From: Tubulanus polymorphus
Lineage: Eukaryota; Nemertea; Palaeonemertea; Tubulaniformes; Tubulanidae
Length of the DNA: 64,000 nt
NCBI RefSeq assembly: GCF_964204645.1
Contig: NC_134025.1
Span: forward strand, 1,927,001-1,991,000
Reading direction: 5' to 3'
The notes beneath the pieces were generated by a model. That model did no database searches, was not told the origin of the DNA, and saw only the letters and a list, made by a program, of their open reading frames with translations. The translations under genes were made by a program, and so were the position numbers. This document shows, in pieces, positions 12,401 through 21,500 of this stretch (position 1 is the first letter of the stretch; each line of letters begins with the position of its first letter).

Positions 12401-15400
12401 CACTCAAACGTGGTGAACGGATAATAAGATAAAAACAAGAATTTATTTATTCAATCTAAAATATATAGAATACACGACGTTTCGATCTCAGAGATAATCG
12501 TCAGGTGATCAGAGATCACGAGAGAGATCGCAGGCGTTACAGATCATCGACACCTGACGATGATCTCTGATCTCTATATATTTTAGATTGAATAAATAAA
12601 TTCTTGTTTTTAAATTCTTTTCATCTGTAGATAGTGGGTTTTTATCTTATGAACAGTGTTGTTGTCTATTAATCAGTTGCTGAGATATGTCTAATGGCTG
12701 ATGTCTAATGGCTGATGTCTAATGGCTGATGTCTAATGGCTGATGTCTAATGTACATGTTTCTTCAGGTTGTTGTATTATGTTGGGGTCATGGATTATAC
12801 GACGCCATCATATACGTGTACAATAAAGGAATGCAGGATTACGTGACGGCGTTAGAAGAATTACTGCATATTCTGTGTAGAGCAGTAGTAACTGGAAAAC
12901 AGCTCACTGGTACGTAGAGAAATAAAAATGTTTTTTTTTTGCCGTACTATAAAAACTGATTTCTTATATTTGTAAATTATTTTCAGATGATCAAATTCGA
13001 CTAGGAAACAAACTATTAGTTTATATCAGGTATCTATTGTCACCATGTTTTACAGCTTTGTCATCTGGTGCGATATTACATAAAAACTGATTTTATTTCA
13101 CGATTGTCTTTTTGTTTACAGTTGTTGTTTGGCCGGAAGAGCGTACCCACTCGGTGATATTCCTGCTGAACTTGTTTCCAATGTAAAAGAAGATGTATTC
13201 CGCTCTATAACAGCTCTTCACACGAAGGAACCTGCGGCAGGTATCGATATTCGTACTTGTATTCGTCGTAGATATCACGTATTAATAGAATTCACTCGAT
13301 ACCGATTCAGTTCATTGTATTTTCAGATGAAGAAATTTATCCATATTTACGAACTTTATTGAGATTCGATACTCGTGAGTTTCTCAATGTACTGGCGTTA
13401 GCATTCGAGGAACCTGAGTTTAATTCCGAAGATGGGTAAATATATAGATCGATTAGAATTATGTTATTTACCTCGTTATAACTACTATCTTCATTTTAGA
13501 ATGAAACTTGCTTAAGTCGTCATAATTGTGATGATCATTACGTTGACTTGTGGAAATGAAAACATAGTGAATCGATTTGGAAATACAAGTTGGGACTTGA
13601 ATATAGTGACGACTTAAGTGATGTGATGAATTAACTGACTGTACATGTACATTGTTATTGAAGGATCCGACAGCGTCAAAGAGTTGTAGATATTCTACTG
13701 CAGGTTATGGTAGAAAGTGTTGGATTTTCGGTAAGTCAATTCTCAAGAGTTGAATGTTGTTTTATACGTGAACCGGTAAGAACTGATTTGATATTCGGAA
13801 TATTTTCAGCCGACTCAAGTTGGAATATTGTTTACATTCCTCGCGCGTCAAATGGCTCGACACGAGAACACAATCCACGTGAACAGAGTCTTGTTTGAAC
13901 AGGTAATAAACTGAATTATATGAAGTTTTTTGGGCCCAGTGTCACGAAAAAGTGTAAGCCTAACACGGTTAAGTTTGAATTGTTGTCCTGAAGTAACCGA
14001 TAGCGATTACACCAAAAATTTGAGTGAAACTGGGCCCAGGTGATATTTTCGACTGCTTTGATGACGTATTTTCTTCGTTTTTGTAGGTGCTTGAATTTCT
14101 GTCTAATCCTGATGACGAATCTCGACATGAAGAAAGACAACAAGCGTTGATGGAATTGTTAAACGTTGGTCAGATTCAGTTTGATGAAGATCGTTTACTA
14201 TTACTCGCGGAAAAAGCTCAATTGTAAGCAAGTAAATCGCTTGGAAATTCGCTTGGACTCATGCATCAGATTTTAATCGTTAAATTATTAAAACGTTGTT
14301 TATTTTTGTAACTATTAGTTATCGTGTTTGTGAACATTTGTACGAGAAAAGAAGACAATTTGATAAAATTCTCGCATGTTATTGGAGCGATGCATCACGG
14401 AAGGTTTGTTTGATAATGAATGAATGGTTTTATCATCAGTTTGATACTGATATCAGGTTCAGTTCGATACTGGTATCAGTTACTAATTTCTGTATTGTTT
14501 CCAGCATCAAGCATTCGCGTACATTGAAAAGATTATAATAAGTCGTAATTTCACCGAAGATGAGAAAAATGACGTAAAGAAAGAAGCATTGAAACATCTG
14601 CCTGTAAGTTAATTACTTGATTCTAATGTTGTTATAGTATTTCACATATTTTGGTTAATACAGTCCAACTTGCTTAAGCCGTTATTGCATCACGGAAGTG
14701 TCACTATTTGTTAGTCCTAATTTGTATATCCAATTAGATGTACTAAATTTAAGTCCTCATTTGGATTAAATTTGTCATCATGCTGAACGTCCCAACTATG
14801 ACAGCTTAAGCAAGTTCCACTGTGTTTCACTCTACAATTAAAACTGGAGTCAAAATCAGTGAACTATGAACTGTATTTTGATTTTTCTTGTATATTTGAT
14901 ATAGGAATTGATTCAAATCGACAGCAAGAAGGCGGCTGAATTAACTATTATCGGATTCGCTAATGCACTCAGCGATATCATTAAGAAACTATCCGACGAT
15001 TCAAAGATGCTTTATGAGTTTCTGAAAGGAGTTTTTGAATATAAGTCAGTCATTGAAAATTTACAGTTATTTGTAATCGTGAATGTGTTATAATTAAAGC
15101 TGTTTTTCTGTTTTATTTGTTTTAGAGAAGCGAATGAAAGCGCTATTTATTCCGATCGTCAGATCATCGTTGAACCAGGGATTCATGAGTTTTATATCGG
15201 TTTAATGTGTCAACACGAACCAAATACTGTTTATAATTACATCATGCGTGCAGATAATTACAGAATAGATGAAACACTGGCTGTAAGTTTAAACTGAACT
15301 ATTGGTTATAATAAACTGTAGTAAACCAGAAGCCAGTTGCGTAGTCATGGCTTAGATTTAAGACCAGTCTATGACCAACTTAGGTCGATAGCGGAGCTAA

Positions 15401-18400
15401 CAACTTAACATCAGTCGTAAAGTTTGAGGTCGCTTTTTAAGACCACTATTTGACTTATTGTTTTAATCACATTTTGACCGAGAACTATTGAACTGGGTCC
15501 TGATCTCATACAATACATATCTATAATTATAGATTTGTCAGAAGTATCAACTGTCTGAACCGACTGCTTTCCTCTTAGAGAAATCTGGTAAAATTCAACC
15601 AGCATTTGACATCATGTTGCAGGTAATTTGATTTAATTTCCTCTGAAGTTCGTATTTATGAATCGTGAAGCTTTATTCTCCTTCTCAATCATCTGGAATA
15701 TTGTAGACTGTACACAGTAAAATACAAGAGCTTACAGATATCTTACAAGTTACGAAACAACAGTTAAACCAGGAACAAAGTAAGTACAGCGTCTATCCTC
15801 GTACCTGTAGACCTGGCTCATACTATAAACTAACAGCAACTAGATCTAAAATGAAAACAAATCTTACTTTTTTCTCAGTTTTCAAAGTTAAGAAATGTAA
15901 GTCATTTCTCAGTATATATATGTAGATTGTTATTTCGCTACTGCTTTTTGCTGCATTCTAGACTCTTGGATCCCGTGATGGTTTTCTGTTTTTATTTCTA
16001 CTCCCGTTTTATGAATTACGTGGATTCATTTTTATCGCTGTTGTTGTGAATACGAGCATGTATTTTCAATTAATCGTATTCATTTGTAGCGTATTTCAAA
16101 GCGTGTAACTTTTGTTTTGAATTATTCGTCGTTGCTACAATATTCAGTATATATTGTGCGTGATATATTTCAGCTATTGCCGGGTGCATGAAAAAGATTG
16201 AAATTGCCCTTTTCAATATCATCCATTTGAGTCAAAGAAGTTCACCTAGACTAGATGAGAGCGGTAGAGAGGTAGGGATTTACATACTCGCTTTCATTTC
16301 ATCTAGCTCCTCTTTGTACTGTATGGATTAGGCTAAACAAAAACGATACCTTGTTTCTCCGCAGCGGCCGGGTCATTTTTGTAAAATATGATAAAATTTA
16401 TAAACAGTTCATTTCTATAGCGGCCGGGTCTGTTACGGTAAAATTGATCACGATTTTTAAAAAAGTAATGTATAGGGTAGATAGGCGGCCGGCCGGGTCA
16501 ACATTTAAGCTCAGCAGAGCGGAGAAACAAGGTATCAATTTTTTTTAGCCTTATATATGTATATATTTCAGGCATTGTGGTTCCCATTGCTGGATTTAAT
16601 GATGACTTCTCAAAGGAAACTGAAGGAAGAAATTAGTAAACAATTCTGGGAAGGTAAATGAAATACTTGCGCATACTGTATAGCTTGATCCATTCTAAAT
16701 TGGAACGGACTAAATATTGAATATTCTAAATAATATAATGTAAACATAGCTTATGCTAAAGAAATGATACCTTGTTTCTCCTAATCAGGTCATTTTGTGA
16801 ACTGCAATAAAATTTGTAGTTTTAGTTCATTTGTATAACTGCTGAGTCTGTTATTGTTAGCTTAATCATCATTTATGAGAAAGATATGTAGGCCTACATG
16901 GTAGATTGGCGGCTGGCCGGGTCAACTTTTAAGCTCGGCAGATATGAGAAACAAAGTAAAAATTTTTAGCCTGACATTATCTTTTTCTTTAACTTGTTAT
17001 AATTGTAGATTTTAAAGGTTTAACGGGGCAGGTTCTCAATAGTATGATGGGATTCATAGCTTTACCTGCGATACTACAAAAAATCATTCAGGATCCGACG
17101 TATAGTTCCGGAAAATTCGGTGATATTCGAGAACTCATTCTCGGAATGCTCGATACTTATAACTATGAAAAAGTGAGTGCTTCGTCGAGCATTTTCTCGT
17201 ATATTCGGAATATTTCACGCAGATTTTCGTTGATATCTACTTAATTTCAGACGTTATTGAATACATGTAATAATCTGTTAAACTACGATCTACATCTTCA
17301 ACTGGCCAGTTTACATCGAGCTGCTAACAGAGGTTTCGTTCCGCGCGGTGAATTCTGCAGTCTTTGCGGTAAAACGTTCGGAATTGCGGTCAGTGCTGCA
17401 ACTATTATTGTATTCAGGTAATGAATCTGATTTATGAGTTTATGGTTTTGAGTGTTTACCTTTCGAGCGACGGAACGTAACTTCATACAGCAAGTTTTTC
17501 TAAGGGATAATGATGAAATTTTTACTAGAGGAAATTGCATTAAATTTTAGAAATTGCTGAGTATTATTTACTATGAAACTCGTTTTGCTAAAGGATCACC
17601 CCTCTTCCTAAATCCTCGGGGGAACTGACTTTGGATTCTGGAAAAAGTATTTACTTATGACTTACAGAAGTGCTTACCGGTATTAGTTTTGTGTCAGGCT
17701 TACTGCTGCGGATTCAACACGGGGATATTTTTCTATTTTCAGATGTGGACATAGTTATCATACTCAATGTCTTCACGGAACTGAATCGCGTCATGTTATA
17801 AATGGAGAAGAACATTGGGCGTGTTATTTATGCAGTAATACGAAGGAGGGCAGAGGTTTATTGGCTGGAACTCGATTACAATGGCACATGAAAAAACCAG
17901 AATCGCCAAAATTACTGAAAACGATGAAAAGGAATCAGGTGATTAGAATGATCTTAGAATTATTAATTTTTGTTACATCATCATTAGATAAAAGTGAAAT
18001 AAAATTGAAGAAAAACCCACAATATGAAGATAAACTAACACAGTATTTGACATTTTGACTCAATTCTGAGCCATTATCAAAACTGAAAAAAATGTTTTGA
18101 AAATTGCTCACAGAATTGACTCGAAATATCAAACGCTCTCTTAGTTTTTCCTACACATTGTGGGTTTGTCTTCAATTGAATTAGACGTTCACTTGTCTAT
18201 GGAAACCAAAAATGTATCTTTATCTAATTCTAGGCTGTAATGAATGAAGAACAGATTTTAGCTATAGAAAACCTACGTAAAACTCAGAAGACTCCATCAC
18301 GGGTAAATATTCTCTCGAAATATTCAAAATCACCGGTACAAAACATGTACAACATGTACTCATAGAATAGTTTGTATTTTCAGCTCGCTGTTCTGGATCA

Positions 18401-18539
18401 ATTAACTAAGAAAGATCGCGGTTCTGGAAGAGCTGTTAATCCATTCATGCATGAAACTAATGATTCTTCTAACGGTGGAATATTTCAGCGTGAAAACTTT
18501 CAGTTACAGTTAAACGCTCCGCCTTACAATGTTACATGA
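6475..18539 (+). CDS. VPS8: VPS8, CORVET complex subunit (complete, 37 exons plus an optional microexon)
   Basis: Exons: 6475-6567, 7347-7421, 7508-7629, 8118-8208, 8290-8322, 8441-8495, 8582-8706, 8797-8883, 8973-9040, 9491-9701, 9833-10036, 10123-10206, 10285-10371, 10451-10561, 10648-10785, 11254-11393, 12033-12255, 12768-12909, 12987-13029, 13122-13240, 13327-13435, 13664-13730, 13810-13902, 14087-14223, 14319-14403, 14505-14603, 14905-15044, 15126-15282, 15533-15622, 15707-15779, 16174-16271, 16572-16653, 17009-17172, 17251-17417, 17743-17938, 18234-18302, 18384-18539. All have GT/AG ends and join in frame to 4233 nt, 1410 aa plus TGA, close to human VPS8 (about 1430 aa). The start (AAGATGG) is followed by an acidic N-terminus and PPTLESILNE at residues 47-56, a VPS8 signature. 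VPS8 is the Rab5-side subunit of CORVET, which tethers early endosomes before fusion. A single intact copy; no frameshift or stop was found. Confidence 0.97.
6753..7027. mobile_element. MITE in VPS8 intron 1, with target-site duplication
   Basis: The 14-mer CATAGGCGTCCCCA at 6753..6766 is matched by its reverse complement TGGGGACGCCTATG at 7014..7027. Immediately outside, TTGCT occurs on both sides (6748..6752 and 7028..7032), a plausible 5-bp target-site duplication. The 275-bp interior is noncoding. Confidence 0.7.
7667..8044. mobile_element. Inverted-repeat element filling most of VPS8 intron 3, with a tRNA-like core
   Basis: About 40-bp arms at 7667..7706 and 8005..8044 are imperfect reverse complements sharing GACTTCTGAACGCTATT and TGGTC/GACCA-type blocks. 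Between them lie a minus-strand tRNA-like sequence (7774..7844) and short CCCTAA-like repeats (7875..7960). The structure combines a foldback DNA-element outline with a possible Pol III promoter. Confidence 0.6.
7774..7844 (-). pseudogene. tRNA-like sequence (tRNA-Pro/Gly-type, degenerate)
   Basis: On the minus strand the stretch reads through an A-box-like TGGTCTAGTGGTATGATGC and a B box GTCCCGGGTTCGAGTC, spaced as in a tRNA. The 5' half and the CCCGGG T-stem resemble tRNA-Pro, but the acceptor and anticodon stems do not pair properly, so a functional tRNA is unlikely. It is best read as a tRNA-derived SINE head or tRNA pseudogene captured in the surrounding inverted-repeat element. Confidence 0.6.
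8118..10561 (+). CDS. VPS8: VPS8 exons 4-14: N-terminal beta-propeller region
   Basis: These exons encode about residues 97-482. Recognisable VPS8 blocks in order are RHVSLKGISRQLMSAADRVD, TSHGLVLVFDPKQALKWCLG, GQITMWDITNGKLL, ITDAHPPGTAVLHIKFTDD, GVRTCESRCLFSGSRGEVCV, IEPLHM and SLATGGNVSKALALAGERAC. The repeating pattern of strand pairs ending in WD-like or equivalent positions is that of the VPS8 WD40-type propeller, the part that contacts Rab5-type GTPases in the CORVET family. Domain limits are inferred from the family, not computed here. Confidence 0.9.
9090..9400. repeat. Dispersed GGGAAAACTC-type repeat in VPS8 intron 9
   Basis: Phrases such as GGAAAACTCA-GGGAAT, GAATCAGAAAAATCG and GAAAACCTGGAAAACTCA recur several times, ending at GTGGCCACCCTGTCA. 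Related AGGGAATTTT/TTTCCC phrases occur in intron 16 (about 11575..11670 and 11860..12000). This looks like decayed copies of one interspersed family. Confidence 0.45.
10648..17172 (+). CDS. VPS8: VPS8 exons 15-34: alpha-solenoid (clathrin-heavy-chain-like repeat) region
   Basis: These exons encode about residues 483-1215. Conserved landmarks include AKGVFLECLEPFILNDKLIS, ITPSVMKDFI, HLDIASLDIHQVVVLCWGHG, YDAIIYVYNKGM, SCCLAGRAYPLGDIP, IYPYLRTLLRFDTREFLNVL, QRQRVVDILLQVMVE, PTQVGILFTFLARQMA, ALWFPLLDLMM and MMGFIALPAILQKIIQDPTY. The helical repeats form the scaffold that binds the VPS-C core in CORVET. One possible 18-nt microexon lies between exons 30 and 32 of the full count (15879..15896). 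Alternating phases 0, 1 and 2 at the junctions all match, which supports the model. Confidence 0.93.
11012..11185. mobile_element. Penelope/hammerhead-like terminal repeat, copy 1 (VPS8 intron 15)
   Basis: The unit carries AAGATAAAAYCCYRCTATYTACAGAT-like sequence, then ACACGACGTTTCGATCTC...GAGATCATCGTCAGG, then TTATCCGTTCACCACGTTTGAGTGTGG. On the minus strand the middle part reads CTGACGA, a stem-loop GATCTC/GAGATC, GAAAC and a GTC: the order of hammerhead ribozyme core elements as in Penelope-like elements and animal retrozymes. One extra base sits before stem II and stem I is weak, so activity is doubtful. A related, rearranged copy is at 12383..12655. Confidence 0.45.
12383..12655. mobile_element. 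Penelope/hammerhead-like repeat, inverted duplicate copy (VPS8 intron 17)
   Basis: Two halves of the same repeat face each other: AAGAATTTATTTATTCAATC followed by TAAAATATATAGA on the left is mirrored by the reverse complement on the right (to about 12603), each ending at a CACCTGACGAT / ATCGTCAGGTG block. The left end contains ATAACCACACTCAAACGTGG, the reverse of the end of copy 1. The left half also keeps ACACGACGTTTCG. The arms would form a long RNA hairpin. Confidence 0.55.
12687..12752. repeat. Minisatellite, 14-bp unit ATGTCTAATGGCTG, about 4.7 copies
   Basis: Four exact head-to-tail copies of ATGTCTAATGGCTG start at 12687, 12701, 12715 and 12729, followed by a partial copy. The array ends about 15 bases before the acceptor of the exon at 12768, so length variation could affect the branch-point region. 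Confidence 0.95.
13504..13622. mobile_element. MITE-like element, AACTTGCTTAAG family, copy 1
   Basis: CTTAAGTCGTCA at 13511..13522 is matched by TGACGACTTAAG at 13607..13618. The left end AAACTTGCTTAAG is shared with the element at 14661..14822, suggesting one family. Confidence 0.55.
13926..14040. mobile_element. MITE-like element with GGGCCCAGT ends
   Basis: TGGGCCCAGTGTCAC near 13930 and GTGAAACTGGGCCCA near 14024..14038 form an inverted pair around a roughly 85-bp noncoding interior in the intron between VPS8 exons at 13902 and 14087. Confidence 0.55.
14661..14822. mobile_element. MITE-like element, AACTTGCTTAAG family, copy 2
   Basis: The left end CAGTCCAACTTGCTTAAGCC and the right end, whose reverse complement is CAGTGGAACTTGCTTAAGCT, give 22-bp inverted termini with about three mismatches. 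The 162-bp element has no coding sequence. A CAGTGGAAC start is typical of some cut-and-paste families; the superfamily is not assigned. Confidence 0.65.
15320..15460. repeat. Dispersed repeat with TTAAGACCAGTCT-type phrases
   Basis: CAGTTGCGTAGTCATGGCTTAGA followed by TTAAGACCAGTCTATGACC resembles, in inverted order, sequence at about 61370..61445 (TTGAGACCAGTCTTAATACC, ACTTAAGTCGTGG, GCAACTGCGCCC). The two seem to be members of one short interspersed family. Confidence 0.4.
15879..15896 (+). CDS. VPS8: Candidate 18-nt cassette microexon of VPS8
   Basis: A strong acceptor (TTACTTTTTTCTCAG) and a near-perfect donor (AAT/GTAAGTC) bracket 18 bases. The flanking exons 15707-15779 and 16174-16271 already join in frame, and inserting 18 nt also keeps the frame, changing Thr1101 to IFKVKKS. 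The addition is basic and lies in a family-variable loop of the solenoid (human VPS8 has a long insert here). Inclusion is an inference from splice-site quality only. Confidence 0.55.
16331..16550. mobile_element. MITE with 31-bp inverted termini, copy 1
   Basis: The left end GGCTAAACAAAAACGATACC continuing TTGTTTCTCCG is the near-exact inverse of the right end (reverse complement GGCTAAAAAAAATTGATACC then TTGTTTCTCCG). TTA flanks both sides (16328..16330, 16551..16553), a plausible 3-bp target-site duplication. Three GCGGCCGGG or GGCCGGGTC motifs lie inside. Confidence 0.75.
16752..16976. mobile_element. MITE, diverged copy 2 of the same family
   Basis: The stretch parallels 16331..16550 base for base in many blocks: ATGATACCTTGTTTCTCC, AGTTCATTT, TCTGTTA, GGCCGGGTCAAC, TTTAAGCTC and GAGAAACAAAGT-AAA-TTTTTAGCCT. 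It sits in the next VPS8 intron, on the other side of exon 16572-16653. Confidence 0.75.
17251..18539 (+). CDS. VPS8: VPS8 exons 35-38: C-terminal RING-H2 finger and tail
   Basis: These exons encode about residues 1216-1410. Zinc ligands can be read as C1251-x2-C1254 (FCSLCG), then C1272-G-H1274-x2-H1277-x2-C1280 (CGHSYHTQC), then C1298-x2-C1301 (CYLC), the C-C-C-H-H-C-C-C order of a RING-H2 finger. The RING starts in one exon and is completed in the next. The protein ends with the conserved FQRENFQLQLNAPP, comparable to FQNENFQLQLIPPP in vertebrate VPS8. Microexon residues are not counted in these numbers. No canonical AATAAA is seen within 200 bases after the stop. Confidence 0.95.
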
Positions 18540-21500
18540 ACCCAAGATCGGGTTATTACTCGCCTAATTCATTATTGCTGTATTGTATAGATATATTTTT
18601 AGTTGTGTTTATAATATATCAAATATATAATGATATCTAGTCATCTTTTAAATTGTCTTCGTGTGTTATTGTTGTTTAATTGCGGATTCTCGCCGTCCTT
18701 ACGTCTATGCTTCAGAGGATCTCAATCGACGGTGCTGCCACTGATTAATATTGATATACGGCCACTAGAGACATCAAACCACCGCCGCCGCCGCTGAGTC
18801 TCTAACCGTCGAGGCCATCAAGTGTAGTTGGTGGTTGCGTCACCATTTATGGATTCGGCTTGAATCGTGTGCGGAGGTGACTTATGGCTACCTCCTCTCG
18901 CCAGGCACTAGAAAACCACCGCGGCTATATTCCTCTTTCTTTATTTCTACAATAGATATACGTAGAATATTTTTTAAACAAAATACGAATTCATCAAGTC
19001 CATGAAAATATACAGGATTCAAATGATTTGAGTCCCCGGGGCACACACCCGGCGTGCTCGGTTCTTTCACGGCTGTTTTTTAATTGTCTTGTGCCCATAA
19101 AACTCAGCGTTTTGACACTCCACGTAGGTGCGTCCCGGGATCGGACTCAGACCCACTGTCTCCGTATTTTTCAAAAAGCTGATAAAAGACTGACACAGAG
19201 ACAGTGATGAGTTATTTCGGAGATGGACGATTGTCTCGTCGGTGAAAAGATGAATTCATCCAAAACAACCGACGATGACGATCGAGTGCGGGTACATTCT
19301 AACACTGGCACGCGCCAAACCCCTATAATATACCCTAACCACGTACACAATCGTTAGTATCCTCAAACTTAAAGAATGGTCCCGGGTGTCTGTGCACTTT
19401 TATGAAATCAAAACAGTGACCGTAATGAGAATAACGCGGCGCGTGTGTAACGTGGTCTCGATCACGTGGCACTCTTGAGAGGACTGTCCATGAAATCCTC
19501 CGTGTTGACGTCACCGATATTTTCAAAATCTCTGGTGAATCGTTAGAATCAATTCAAGTTTTTTTTTCTTTTTTCATTAAAACAAAAAGAGATTCCCCAT
19601 ATTATATGAGTGTAATTGATATCGATACCGAAATACCTATCTAAATTTATTCATCTCAAATAAAAAAAGTCTCTATATTTGATATATTTTTTCGTTAAGA
19701 ATATAATTTATGTCGATGATTTACGGCGCCTTTTGAAATTCAGATGTTCTTGGGATTGAGATCGGGTGCGCCGTTCGCGTGGCTGGCCTTTAATCCCGCT
19801 AATGAAAAGAATTATTTTGACACGCAAACAACGAAGTGTATAATAGCAACTGTAGGAGACTCACAGGTGATTCTCACTGAGCGACATCCCGTGTCTTTTC
19901 ATATCGTCAATTGTCACACCCACTGTCGTGCGATTGGATTGTTTGACTAATATATTCTAAGTTGAATGCCCACCACTAGACGGCGTGGATCGGTTTGATA
20001 CAGATGTCGTAGCACTTAATGCGGGACGCATTCATCATCGACGTTTTGAATTCTCAACTGGACTATTTATTTTAAGTCTAATCTTCATAAACGACTTGTT
20101 CAACAGTTTTAAGACATTTAAAGGATTTAGATAAAATCAATCCGATATCAATCAACACCATCGATTCAAATCGCTTGTTTAGGTAAGTTAATCAACTTTA
20201 TCTTTGACAACTGACTTATGATAGATATTTTCAAAATTTTCAAATATTTCTATGTTATTCACCGAGTCACTCGATAAATTATTGTTGATGCTCATGTAGA
20301 ATATCGAAGATGTCTTTACACTTTTACTGATCTTAGATATAGTAGAATTAATGTATAGATTGTTTAGATGTTATATGTGTTCTATGACATTGTGGATCTT
20401 TATATGGAATTCTGTTAGGCGATTGTTCCATTCTGACACTCGTATATTTTTTAGAAATTTTCGAAAGGTTTTCACTATCACGTACCAACCTCAACGGTTC
20501 TGCCGTGTGAATAGAGAAGATGGCTCTGTAGATATCACTATATGTTCATGTCATGTCGACTAAGAAGGAAATAGACGAGTCTTTATTATAGAATCATGAA
20601 CTTGTGATAAATGTAATAGAAAGAATCTGGGGCAGGTCCTCGAAAACAGTCAGTTCTCATATTATCATATACACAATATGTACTTCAAGTATAAACTGAA
20701 CGGGCTGGGTTTTCTTCTTCCGGTTCGGTTTCTCTGTATTATAATAAGAAAGTCACGAGATCCTAAAAGGATGCAGATATAAAGAATTAGGTTGAATGTC
20801 AGCAGATCTTGAGAAACACAAACAATCTTTATACAAAACGTCTGCTTCGGGTCGTAAAAACTCAAGTTTTCTTGAGTCACTCGATACTTTTTGACGCCGT
20901 TTGACGCGGGCTATCAGTAAAGAATCTTACCAGGAGTGGGTGAAGTTTACGTTAGAAACAGATGTTTGAGAAGTTATTTCCTTCCTGTCTCTTCGAGAAA
21001 ACTGCACGTTTTTTCCCCGATACAAACGTCATGTTTAACATATGCCTCGCGGCCAAAAACACAAGGATTAGTTTCCCTTCTCAGAGTTATACAAATATGA
21101 ACGTATTTTTTAAAATCTAATTAGTGGATCTGTTTTCAAGTGTTGATCACGATATTGATTATTTTCAGTCCTAATTAGGTTAACCTGCATGACGTCATTG
21201 AAATGACGCGCAAACACACAATGACATCTCTATGAAATGAAAAAATTTTGATTATCAATTATTTTCCAAACTTGAAGTTGCGAAGATCGCCGATAAAAAG
21301 ACCACCCACATGGGTTGAAAAAATTGTCATCCCGAAAATCGTGATATATCTCAAAAACTTTTGTTGATTGGTGGATTCGGTGTTTTTACCGACTCAATTA
21401 ACGCTTTTCATGAGACGGATCGTCCATGGCTTACAGACGAACGCTCAAAGATGTTATTGGTGTCGTGCCTATCCGGCTTCCTCTTCAAGATTGATCAAGT

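Noticed and set aside
19744-19950. 68-codon open frame with ATG
   Set aside because: No recognisable domain, no splice partners and no support beyond length.
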